Source: Candidatus Olsenella pullistercoris
GTDB lineage: Bacteria > Actinomycetota > Coriobacteriia > Coriobacteriales > Atopobiaceae
Reading direction: 5' to 3'
Assembly (NCBI GenBank): GCA_019116525.1
Contig: DXBM01000050.1
Location: 118,211 to 182,210 of the forward strand
DNA length: 64,000 bases
Made by a program: the position numbers and the translations under genes. This document shows, piece after piece, positions 1-8,180 of this stretch (position 1 is its first letter; each line of letters opens with the position of its first letter). The notes beneath the pieces were generated by a model. The model searched no databases, was not told where the DNA came from, and was given only the letters and a program-made list of their open reading frames with translations.

Positions 1-333
1 GTGGCAACGCGCTTCGGCGTCATCTCGAGCGGCCGGCTCACGGCGGAGTTCACCGACGAGGAGCTGCACAAGCGCTGCGGCAGCTCCGTCCGCGTGCGCC
101 TGGCGGAGCCGGAGCGCGGGCTTGCCCTGCTCGAGCAGGCGCTTCCCGCGGCGGCCTTCCGCGCGGAGCCGGACGGCGCGCTCGTGGTCACGGGCGCCTC
201 GCTCGATGAGGTGAGCGCCGCGTGCTTCTCGGCGGGCATCGAGGTGCGCGAGCTCGTCCAGCAGGAGCGCGACATCGAGGAGTACTTCGTCGAGCTCATG
301 GAGGCCGGCGAGAAGGGCGGTGGCGCCCGATGA
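1..333 (+). CDS. ABC transporter ATP-binding protein, C-terminal part (5' end outside window)
   Basis: ORF open at window start; C-terminal ABC-ATPase-like tail; ATGA overlap with following ABC-2 permease. Confidence 0.7.
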   Translation: MATRFGVISSGRLTAEFTDEELHKRCGSSVRVRLAEPERGLALLEQALPAAAFRAEPDGALVVTGASLDEVSAACFSAGIEVRELVQQERDIEEYFVELMEAGEKGGGAR

Positions 334-1124
334 TCGCCCTGCTCCGCTCTGATGCCTACCGTGTGCTGCGCTCGCGCTGGTTTTGGGCGTTCGTCGTTGC
401 CATGGCGATCCTGACGTTTGCCCCGGCCCTGCTCATGCGGTGGACCAGCATGGGTCCCACCTCCTTTGACAGGCTCATCGGCTCGGGGGTCAGCCTCGGC
501 GGCGTCGAGATCCTCTCCGCCTGCATGGCAGCTGCCGTGGGCACGGGCGCGGGAGGATTTGACCGAACGGCCCTCTCCGCCCTCGGGCGGCGCGCGCGAA
601 CGGTGTGGTACGCCGAGAAGTGCGTCTTCGTGGCGCTCCTCTCGCTGGCGGCGGTCACCTACGCCCTGGCGCTCGGCCTGCTTGCGCTCCCGGTCTCGGG
701 CGTGCCCGTGCTGAGCGTCGAGCCGGCGTGGCAGGTGGCGGTCTGGCTCGGCTGCATGTGGCTCTGCTGCGCCGTCTACGCGACCCTCACCATGGCCGTG
801 GGCCTGCTCACCCGCAGCCAGACCGTGACCATTGGCTTTGCGCTGCTCGCGTCCACGGGCATCCTCGAGGGCGGTGCCCTGCTGGGCATCGACATACTCG
901 CGTTCCTTGCGGGCGGGGAGTTCCTTTCCGTCTCCTCGGTGGCCTCGCCGTGGGTGCCGGCGGGAATCGTTTCGGCCCTGGCCTCCGGCGCGCCGGAGGC
1001 TCTCTCGCTGCAGAACTCCACCGGGGTGGCCCCCGCTCTTCGCACGCTCGTCGTCTGTGTGCCGGTCGTGCTCGCGACAACGGCCGCAAGCGCGCTTGCC
1101 CTCTCGAGAAGGGACGTCGCATGA
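330..1124 (+). CDS. ABC-2 type permease, membrane subunit
   Basis: MIALLRSDAYRVLRSRWFW... hydrophobic TM protein; ATG at 330 overlaps upstream stop. Confidence 0.8.
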   Translation: MIALLRSDAYRVLRSRWFWAFVVAMAILTFAPALLMRWTSMGPTSFDRLIGSGVSLGGVEILSACMAAAVGTGAGGFDRTALSALGRRARTVWYAEKCVFVALLSLAAVTYALALGLLALPVSGVPVLSVEPAWQVAVWLGCMWLCCAVYATLTMAVGLLTRSQTVTIGFALLASTGILEGGALLGIDILAFLAGGEFLSVSSVASPWVPAGIVSALASGAPEALSLQNSTGVAPALRTLVVCVPVVLATTAASALALSRRDVA

Positions 1125-1951
1125 GCAAGCTTGTGAGCCTCCTGCGCTCTGACCTCCATCGCACGGTCCGCTCGCGCTGGCCGTGGGCCGTGCTCGCGTT
1201 CATAGCACTTGCCACCTTGGGCTCGGCCGTCCTCACGATCTGGTGGCCGCTCGATCCCGGGGTTGTCTACGACGGCCTCACCGGGAGATCGGGGGCGCTC
1301 CGCCTCGCTGGGCGCGGCACGAACATCGAGCTCGTCGTCATGCTGGCGCCGTTTCTGGCCGCGTACCTCTCGACGGCCGACTCGGACACCGGCTTCGACC
1401 GCACGCTGCTCTCCTCGCTTCGCGGCCGCGTGGTCTACTTTGTCGAGAAGTGCCTGTTCGTGGCCTTGCTCGCGGGCATGGTCCTGCTCGCGTACCTTTT
1501 GTTCAGCGGCATGGGCGTGCTCGTGACCATGCGTCCCGTGGTGAACGTGGAGCCGCTCTGGCAGGTCGTGGCCTGGGCGGGCGACGCGTGGCTCATCGGC
1601 TGCGCCTATGCGCTCGTCGCGCTGCTCGTGGGCCAGCTCACGCGCAGCCGCGCCCTTGCGCTCTCTGTGGCGTTCCTGCTGCTCTCATCTGCGCTTGAGC
1701 AGGGCTTCTTCACCTTCCTTCTCCTTGTGAGCGACGTGCTCGGCCTGGGCTGGGACTCCGCCCTCGAAGCGGCGTTCGCCTGGATGCCCTACGTGTCACT
1801 GGCGTCGGTTCAGCAGGGTGCAGCCGCGATGCTCGCCGTGGACTCGACCGGCGTGGCGCCAGCCCTGCGCGCGCTTGTCGTGTGCGTCCCGCTCTGCCTG
1901 GGGCTGACGTCGATCGCGGCTGTGGCAGGCTCGAGGCGTGACCTGGCGTGA
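1121..1951 (+). CDS. ABC-2 type permease, paralogous membrane subunit
   Basis: MSKLVSLLRSDLHRTVRSRW..., paralogue of 330..1124, translationally coupled. Confidence 0.8.
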   Translation: MSKLVSLLRSDLHRTVRSRWPWAVLAFIALATLGSAVLTIWWPLDPGVVYDGLTGRSGALRLAGRGTNIELVVMLAPFLAAYLSTADSDTGFDRTLLSSLRGRVVYFVEKCLFVALLAGMVLLAYLLFSGMGVLVTMRPVVNVEPLWQVVAWAGDAWLIGCAYALVALLVGQLTRSRALALSVAFLLLSSALEQGFFTFLLLVSDVLGLGWDSALEAAFAWMPYVSLASVQQGAAAMLAVDSTGVAPALRALVVCVPLCLGLTSIAAVAGSRRDLA

Positions 1952-2970
1952 TGAGCGAGGCGCTCCTCGAGCAGCTCTACCGCTGGCTCGAGTCGATCGC
2001 GGAGTGGCTGCTCGCGAGCTCTAGGATGGAATGGCTGGAACGCGTCGTGGAGGAGCTTCACATGGCCGAGGGACTCTTGCTCGTGGCGATGCTCGCGATC
2101 GGCGCGGGTCTGGGAGGCGTCTTCGTGGTGGCCTGCTACCAGAGCGAGCTCGGTCGCCAGGCGCGCTTCCTCGCCCGTCGCGAGCGCGCGAGCAACGCGC
2201 GGCTCACCTGCGGGAGCCGCCTGCCGGGCATGGTGGGCCTGGTGGACGCCGTGAACGCCGAGATCGACGCGGCGGACGCCGAGCGCGTGCGGGCCCTGCG
2301 CGCCTCCGACGAGTTCTCGCGCGGGCTCTCCGCGCTCTCCCATGACGTGCGGACGCCGCTCACGGGCGCCCGCGGGTATCTGCAGCTCGCGCGCGAGGAG
2401 ACGGACCCGGGCACGAAGGACGCCCAGCTCGCGGCCGCCGACGCGCGCCTCGCCGCCATGTCGTCGCTGCTCGACGAGCTCTTCTCGTATGCTCGCGCCG
2501 CCGACCCTGACGCCCCGCTCGAGCTGGGGCCCGTGGCGCTGAGGCCGCTCCTTGAGCGCGTCCTTCTCGGGCACTACCCGGAGTTCGAGGAGCGCGGGTG
2601 GGAGCCCTCGCTCGACGTGGAGGACCCTGCCCCCGAGGTCATGGCAAACGCTGAGGCGCTGGCGAGAATCGCGGAAAACCTCGTGGTGAACGCCTTGCGC
2701 CACGGCAGCGGGGCCCTGCGCGTCCGCGTTCGGGGCGCCGGCGAGAAGGGCCGCGTCACGGCAGAGTTCTCCAATCCTGTGGCGGATCCCGGATCCCTTG
2801 ACGCCGACCGCCTCTTCGAGCGCTTCTACCAGGCCGACGCCTCGCGCTCGACCGCCGGGTCGGGCCTTGGCCTCTCCGTTGCCGCCAAACTCGCGACCGC
2901 TCAGGGGATGGGGCTCTCCGCCCGTCTGGAGGGCTCGGTCCTTGTCGTTACCCTTGAGATGGCCCAGTAG
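1948..2970 (+). CDS. Sensor histidine kinase
   Basis: H-box [16 protein letters not shown]-box [12 protein letters not shown]-box GSGLGLSVA. Confidence 0.9.
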   Translation: MMSEALLEQLYRWLESIAEWLLASSRMEWLERVVEELHMAEGLLLVAMLAIGAGLGGVFVVACYQSELGRQARFLARRERASNARLTCGSRLPGMVGLVDAVNAEIDAADAERVRALRASDEFSRGLSALSHDVRTPLTGARGYLQLAREETDPGTKDAQLAAADARLAAMSSLLDELFSYARAADPDAPLELGPVALRPLLERVLLGHYPEFEERGWEPSLDVEDPAPEVMANAEALARIAENLVVNALRHGSGALRVRVRGAGEKGRVTAEFSNPVADPGSLDADRLFERFYQADASRSTAGSGLGLSVAAKLATAQGMGLSARLEGSVLVVTLEMAQ

Positions 2971-2990
2971 GGGGCCGTCCCTCTTTGACC

Positions 2991-3016
2991 GTGGCGGCGG
3001 GGCGCCCCTCCGCCAC
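2991..3016. terminator. Hairpin between histidine kinase and YbjQ-like gene
   Basis: GTGGCGG...CCGCCAC stem with GC-rich interior; no clear T-tract. Confidence 0.4.
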
Positions 3017-3032
3017 AGAGAAAGGAGCGCGC

Positions 3033-3344
3033 ATGATCGTCACGACCACCAACTCCGTTGAGGGCAGGGAGATCGTCGAGTACCTGGGAATCGTCACGGG
3101 CGAGGCCGTGAGCGGCATCAACATGTTCCGCGACATCGGCGCGAGCGTGCGCAACATCTTCGGCGGCCGCTCGGCCGGCTACGAGGAGGAGCTCTCCCGC
3201 GCCCGTGAGGAGGTACTCGCTGAGATGTGCCAGCGGGCAGATGCTCTCGGCGCCGATGCCGTGGTGGGCGCGAGCATTGGCTACGAGACCTTCGAGGGCA
3301 TGATCATGACGTGCTGCTCAGGGACGGCGGTGCGCCTGCGCTAG
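3033..3344 (+). CDS. YbjQ/UPF0145 family protein
   Basis: [28 protein letters not shown]...[13 protein letters not shown] pattern; RBS aaaggag. Confidence 0.85.
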   Translation: MIVTTTNSVEGREIVEYLGIVTGEAVSGINMFRDIGASVRNIFGGRSAGYEEELSRAREEVLAEMCQRADALGADAVVGASIGYETFEGMIMTCCSGTAVRLR

Positions 3345-3353
3345 CCCCTGCCG

Positions 3354-4442
3354 CTACTCGGTCGCCGCGTCGCCGCCGCTGGCGGCGTCGGCGGCCGTGA
3401 GCGCGTAGATGTTCGTGGCGGCGGAGGCCACGGTCGCGGCGTCCCAGGTGTGCGAGCTGACGTCAGGTGAGGTGGGGTCGAGCACCGTCACGGAGCCGTC
3501 CTCGTTCTCAGCGGTGACGAGCACCCAGTGGGCAGAGTCAGTGAGCGTCCCCGCGGAGACCTCGAGCAGGAGGTACGTGCCGGTGTCGAGCACCTGCAGG
3601 AGGTTGTCGGCGTTCGAGGCGTAGCTCGAGCTGGAGAGGCCGAGCGCGGAGAGCTGCTCTCCCAGGAAGTCGGCGGACATGCCCGAGTCTCCGCCGGCCA
3701 TGCCGGCGTCGCTCACGGCCTGCGCGATCGTGGCGGGCGTCTGCTCTGCGTTGCCGAGAAGCCCCATGCGCGCCATGGCGAGCGCCGTGGGGCCGGAGCC
3801 GGTGAGCGCGAGCGGGGCGTCGGCGTAGTCAACAGCGCCCCAGCGCTCGTCCCAGCAGTAGAGCTCCGGGACCGTGCCCTGGGTGACCTCGTCCTCGTAG
3901 GGCTGGGCCTCCTTGGAGGACTCGGGGTAGGCGGCCACGAAGTCGATGGCGGCGGGCTCGGAGAGCGCGAGCTCGAGCAGGCCCTGGTTCTCGTACTGGT
4001 CGGCGTTGGCGGCAATCTGCGCGAGCTTGTCGGCGCGGTCGAGCTCGGTGGCGAACTGGCGCGTGAGGTCCTCGCTCACGCCCGCCGCGACGCGGGAGTC
4101 CACGGGGTTCTCGCTGCCGGTCGTCTGGTCGGAGGAGCAGCTGCGCACGCAGCTCGAGATGCCCACCACGAGCAGGACGATCACGAGCAGCGCGATCACG
4201 GCGAGGATGATGAGGCGGCGGTTGGCGTTCATCCTGCGGGCGCGGCCGCTGCTGAAGTTGATGTTCCGGGCGCGGAGCGGGTAGCCAGCGCCCGAGGACG
4301 AGCCGCGGCGCGGGGCGCTCGAGCGCGTGCGCGTTCCGCGCGGACCGTGGTAGGGGCCCTGCTCGGGAACGCGCGGCCTCGTCTGGTGCCTCTGCCCGGA
4401 TCCCTCGCGGAGCCGTCCGCCGCGGTCGCTGTAGCTCGCCAT
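3354..4442 (-). CDS. C39-like (papain-like) peptidase domain membrane-anchored protein
   Basis: TM helix, then CWDERWG...GSGPTALAM...SAHWVLVTA...LDPTSP layout of C39-like domains. Confidence 0.7.
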   Translation of the reverse strand: MASYSDRGGRLREGSGQRHQTRPRVPEQGPYHGPRGTRTRSSAPRRGSSSGAGYPLRARNINFSSGRARRMNANRRLIILAVIALLVIVLLVVGISSCVRSCSSDQTTGSENPVDSRVAAGVSEDLTRQFATELDRADKLAQIAANADQYENQGLLELALSEPAAIDFVAAYPESSKEAQPYEDEVTQGTVPELYCWDERWGAVDYADAPLALTGSGPTALAMARMGLLGNAEQTPATIAQAVSDAGMAGGDSGMSADFLGEQLSALGLSSSSYASNADNLLQVLDTGTYLLLEVSAGTLTDSAHWVLVTAENEDGSVTVLDPTSPDVSSHTWDAATVASAATNIYALTAADAASGGDAATE

Positions 4443-4547
4443 AGTCCCTCCGAAACACGCCCTGTGCAGAATGACCCTTATCGCATGATACGGCAGCGGA
4501 GCAGGGCGGACGCGCGATGGGGCCCTAAATCGGGGAGCGGTATGACA

Positions 4548-4582
4548 GAGGGGACGGGGGCTTGCTCGGCCCCCGTCCCCTC
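4548..4582 (-). terminator. Terminator-like hairpin downstream of PBP gene
   Basis: GAGGGGACGGGGGC/GCCCCCGTCCCCTC perfect 14-bp arms, 7-nt loop. Confidence 0.6.
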
Positions 4583-4612
4583 GTTGTGCGAAGCTTTGCC
4601 CGTCAGGTCCGG

Positions 4613-6841
4613 CTACTGGGTCTGGTTGCCCGTGTCCGTTCCCCCGCCGCCAGCGCTCGGATCCTCGGGCGTCGTGGGCGTTTCGGGCGTGGTCGGGGTC
4701 TCCGGATTGGCGGGCGTCTCAGGCGTCTCAGGCGTCGTAGGCGTCTCGGGTGTCGTGGGCGTCTCCGGCTCGGTGGGCGTCGTGGGCTCGGTCGGGGTGG
4801 TGGGCTCCTGCGTGGTTGCCTCCCCCTCGGTCGTCTCCTCCGTCTCTTCCTCCTCGGGCTCCTCGCTCCAGCCCTCGGTGTTGACCTCGGTGCTCGTGCC
4901 GATGAAGACCCACGAGTCGTTGGGCTTGTACGTGGCTGCGTGGTCCGCCTGCGGGAACTCCGCGCGCGCCACCCCCTCGAGGATCGTGTTCATGTAGTCG
5001 CACCAGATGGGCTGCGGGAGCTGCTGGGTGGTTCCCTCGCCGCCCTGGTAGATGACCGTCGAGTTGCCGTGCATGTGGCCGCACCACACAACGGTCGTGT
5101 ACTGCGGGGTGAAGCCGCAGAACCAGAGGTCGGCACTGTTGTCGGAGGTGCCGGTCTTGCCGGCGACGGGCTGGTTCTGGTAGAAGCGGTTCGCAACGAC
5201 CCAGGCGGTGCCCTGCGAGGAGATGTCGCCCTCGAGGACCTCGATCACGTCGTCGGCGACGGCCATGTCGAGAACCTCCTGGGGGTCGTCCTCGTGCTCG
5301 TAGACGACGTTGCCGTTGCGGTCCTCGATGCGCGTGATGGCGATGGCGTTGCGGTGGACTCCGCCTGAGGCGATCGTGGAGAACGCCTCGCACATCTCGA
5401 GCGGCGTGACCTCCGAGGCGCCGAGCGCCGAGGCGAGGCCGGAGTCAATCGCGGAGTCGATGCCGAGGTCAGAGGCCGTCTCGATGACGGCGTCCATGCC
5501 GATGGCCTCGGCCACCTGCACGTAGCCGGTGTTGGAGGAGACCAGCGTGGCGCTCGCGAGCGTGCGGATGCCGTAGTCGTGGTAGCCGTAGTTGTGCGGC
5601 GTCCAACTGGGCGTGACCTGGAGCTCGGCGGGGTTGTCGATGAGGACCGTGGGGCTCATGCCGTTGTTCAGGGCGGCGGTGAGGACGATTGCCTTGAAGC
5701 TCGAGCCCGCCTGCCGCTGCGACGTTGCGAGGTTCACCTGGCTCTGGCCGTTCTCGGTGTCGCTGCCGTAGTTCTGGCCGCCCACCATGGCCACGATGTG
5801 ACCGTTGGAGTTGTCAATCGAGACGAGCGCGCCCCCGAGATCGGAGTTGTTGGCCCTTGCCACCCCCTCGCTCACCGCCTGCTCGGCGACATCCTGCTTG
5901 TCGGGCTCGAGGGTGGTGTAGACGTTGAGGCCGCCCTGGTAGATGGTGTCATAGGAGAAGTCCTGCAGCAGGAGGTTGCGCACGTAGTCGGTGAAGTAGG
6001 GGTAGGCGCTCTCGGAGTCGGTGAGCTCGCCGGGGTTGATCGGGATCTCCTCGGCGACGGTGGCGTCGTACTCCTCCTGCGTGATGGTGCCCGCGGAGAG
6101 CATGCGCGAGAGGACCACGTTGCGGCGGCTCTTGCAGGCCTCGTAGTTGGCGAAGGGGTCGTAGTAGGTGGGGGAGTTGGGGATGCCCACGAGCGTGGCG
6201 GCCTCGTTCAGGGTGAGCTCGCTGGCGCTCTTGTTGAAGTAGGTGATGCTCGCCGCCTCGATGCCGTACGCCCCGTTGCCGTAGTTGATGGTGTTGAGGT
6301 ACATGTTGAGGATCTGGTCCTTGGTGTAGGTCTTCTCCATCTGGATGGCGATATAGGCCTCGCGGACCTTGCGGCGGATCGTGTTCTCGAACTGCTCGTC
6401 GGAGAGCACCGTGTTTCTCACCAGCTGCTGGGTGATGGTCGAGCCGCCCTCGGAGCCGCCCGTGAGCTGCACCACCGCGGCGCGCATGATGCCCTCGGGG
6501 TCGATGCCGTTGTGGGTGTAGAAGCGCACGTCCTCGGTGTCGACCGTGCCCTGCTTCACGTAGTCGGAGATCTGGTCGAGCTCAACGGAGCGGCGGTTCT
6601 GCAGGTAGTAGGCAACGATCTCGTTGCCATCGGCGTCATAGACGCGCGTGGGCTCCGCCACGAGGAAGGCGTCGGCCGAGGTGTAGTCAGGCAGGTCCTG
6701 GAGCCACGTCGTGACGAGCGCGCCCAGGGAAACGGCGAGAGCCACGCAGAGAAGAGCTATGAACCCGAGCAAACCGGCGAGGCTGAAGCCCACGAAGTGC
6801 GTCTTGGAGTGCGCGCGCGCCCTGCGGGTCCTGATCCCCAT
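4613..6841 (-). CDS. Class A penicillin-binding protein (transglycosylase/transpeptidase)
   Basis: GT51 EDVRFYTHNGID and GGSTITQQL; SSFK, SSN and KTGTS transpeptidase motifs; RBS aaggagg. Confidence 0.95.
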   Translation of the reverse strand: MGIRTRRARAHSKTHFVGFSLAGLLGFIALLCVALAVSLGALVTTWLQDLPDYTSADAFLVAEPTRVYDADGNEIVAYYLQNRRSVELDQISDYVKQGTVDTEDVRFYTHNGIDPEGIMRAAVVQLTGGSEGGSTITQQLVRNTVLSDEQFENTIRRKVREAYIAIQMEKTYTKDQILNMYLNTINYGNGAYGIEAASITYFNKSASELTLNEAATLVGIPNSPTYYDPFANYEACKSRRNVVLSRMLSAGTITQEEYDATVAEEIPINPGELTDSESAYPYFTDYVRNLLLQDFSYDTIYQGGLNVYTTLEPDKQDVAEQAVSEGVARANNSDLGGALVSIDNSNGHIVAMVGGQNYGSDTENGQSQVNLATSQRQAGSSFKAIVLTAALNNGMSPTVLIDNPAELQVTPSWTPHNYGYHDYGIRTLASATLVSSNTGYVQVAEAIGMDAVIETASDLGIDSAIDSGLASALGASEVTPLEMCEAFSTIASGGVHRNAIAITRIEDRNGNVVYEHEDDPQEVLDMAVADDVIEVLEGDISSQGTAWVVANRFYQNQPVAGKTGTSDNSADLWFCGFTPQYTTVVWCGHMHGNSTVIYQGGEGTTQQLPQPIWCDYMNTILEGVARAEFPQADHAATYKPNDSWVFIGTSTEVNTEGWSEEPEEEETEETTEGEATTQEPTTPTEPTTPTEPETPTTPETPTTPETPETPANPETPTTPETPTTPEDPSAGGGGTDTGNQTQ
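4666..4808 (-). repeat. Degenerate tandem repeat encoding TPTTPET-type tail of PBP
   Basis: Repeated (E/T)PTTP units at PBP C-terminus. Confidence 0.8.
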
Positions 6842-6945
6842 GAAGTCCTCCTTGTTCTGGGACGTCCGTCCACAGTCAATCGACATTATACTATGCTAGA
6901 CGGCCACAGGGCTGCCCCCGAGCAGCTTGGAAAGACGTAGACCCT

Positions 6946-8178
6946 ATGGAGGACAGAGCATTGCTGCCAGTTAACGAGCAACTCAAGGTGATCACGTCCG
7001 GAACGATGCAGATCGTGCCGCTCGACGAGCTGAAGAAGAAGCTCGAGAAGGGCACTCCGCTCAACATCAAGCTGGGCGTTGACCCCACGTCGCCGGACCT
7101 CCACCTCGGCCATGCCGTGCCGCTGCGCAAGATGCGCCAGTTCCAGGACCTGGGCCACAACGTGACCCTCATCATCGGCAACGGCACCGCCCTCATCGGC
7201 GACCCGTCCGGCCGCGACTCCACCCGCCCGCCCCTCACCGAGGAGCAGGTCGAGGCCAACGCCAAGACCTACGTCGAGCAGGCCATGAAGGTCCTCGACC
7301 CCGAGAGGACCACGATCGTCCACAACGGCGACTGGCTCAAGGGCCTCAACCTCGGCGAGATGCTCGGCCTCATGAGCAAGTTCAACGTGGCCCGCATCCT
7401 CGAGCGCGAGGACTTCCACAACCGCTACACCGAGGGCAAGTCCATCGCCCTGCATGAGTTCATCTACCCGGTGCTCCAGGCCTACGACTCGGTGGTCATT
7501 AAGGCCGACCTCGAGATGGGCGGCAACGACCAGATCTTCAACCTCCTCGCTGGCCGCGACCTCATGCGCGCCATGGGCATGGAGCCGCAGGTGGCCCTCA
7601 CGATGCCGCTTCTGGTGGGCACCGACGGCCACAAGAAGATGTCCAAGAGCTACGGCAACTACATCGGCCTCACCGACGAGCCGGCCGACATGTTCGGCAA
7701 GGTCATGTCCATCACCGACGAGCTCGTGCCGCTCTACTGGCGCCTGTGCTCCACGGCGAGCATCGAGAGGATCGACGCGATCGACGCCGCCTTCGAGGAC
7801 GGCACGGCCGATCCCTACCAGCTCAAGCGCGAGCTCGGCGTGAACATCGTGGACCTCTACCACGGAGAGGGCGCGGGCGAGGCCGCGATGGCCGCCTTCG
7901 ACGCGCAGTTCAAGCGCGCCGAGGCCCCCGAGGACATGCCGGAGTTCCCGCTCTCTGTCGTCGAGGTGAACGACGAGGGCAAGGTCTACCTTGGCAAGCT
8001 CCTTGTTGAGGTGGGCATCGCCAAGTCCGCGGGCGAGGCGAGGCGTCTCGTCGACGGCGGCGGCGTCAAGATCGGCGGCGAGCCCGTTGCGCCCAAGTGC
8101 TACAACGTCGATCCGTCTCTCTTCTCGGCGGGCACCACGATCCAGTCCGGCAAGAAGCGCTGGGCTCGCCTGGTGTAG
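6946..8178 (+). CDS. tyrS: Tyrosyl-tRNA synthetase
   Basis: KLGVDPTSPDLHLGHAVPLRKMRQFQDLGH; KMSKSYGN; C-terminal S4-like domain. Confidence 0.97.
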   Translation: MEDRALLPVNEQLKVITSGTMQIVPLDELKKKLEKGTPLNIKLGVDPTSPDLHLGHAVPLRKMRQFQDLGHNVTLIIGNGTALIGDPSGRDSTRPPLTEEQVEANAKTYVEQAMKVLDPERTTIVHNGDWLKGLNLGEMLGLMSKFNVARILEREDFHNRYTEGKSIALHEFIYPVLQAYDSVVIKADLEMGGNDQIFNLLAGRDLMRAMGMEPQVALTMPLLVGTDGHKKMSKSYGNYIGLTDEPADMFGKVMSITDELVPLYWRLCSTASIERIDAIDAAFEDGTADPYQLKRELGVNIVDLYHGEGAGEAAMAAFDAQFKRAEAPEDMPEFPLSVVEVNDEGKVYLGKLLVEVGIAKSAGEARRLVDGGGVKIGGEPVAPKCYNVDPSLFSAGTTIQSGKKRWARLV

Positions 8179-8180
8179 GC

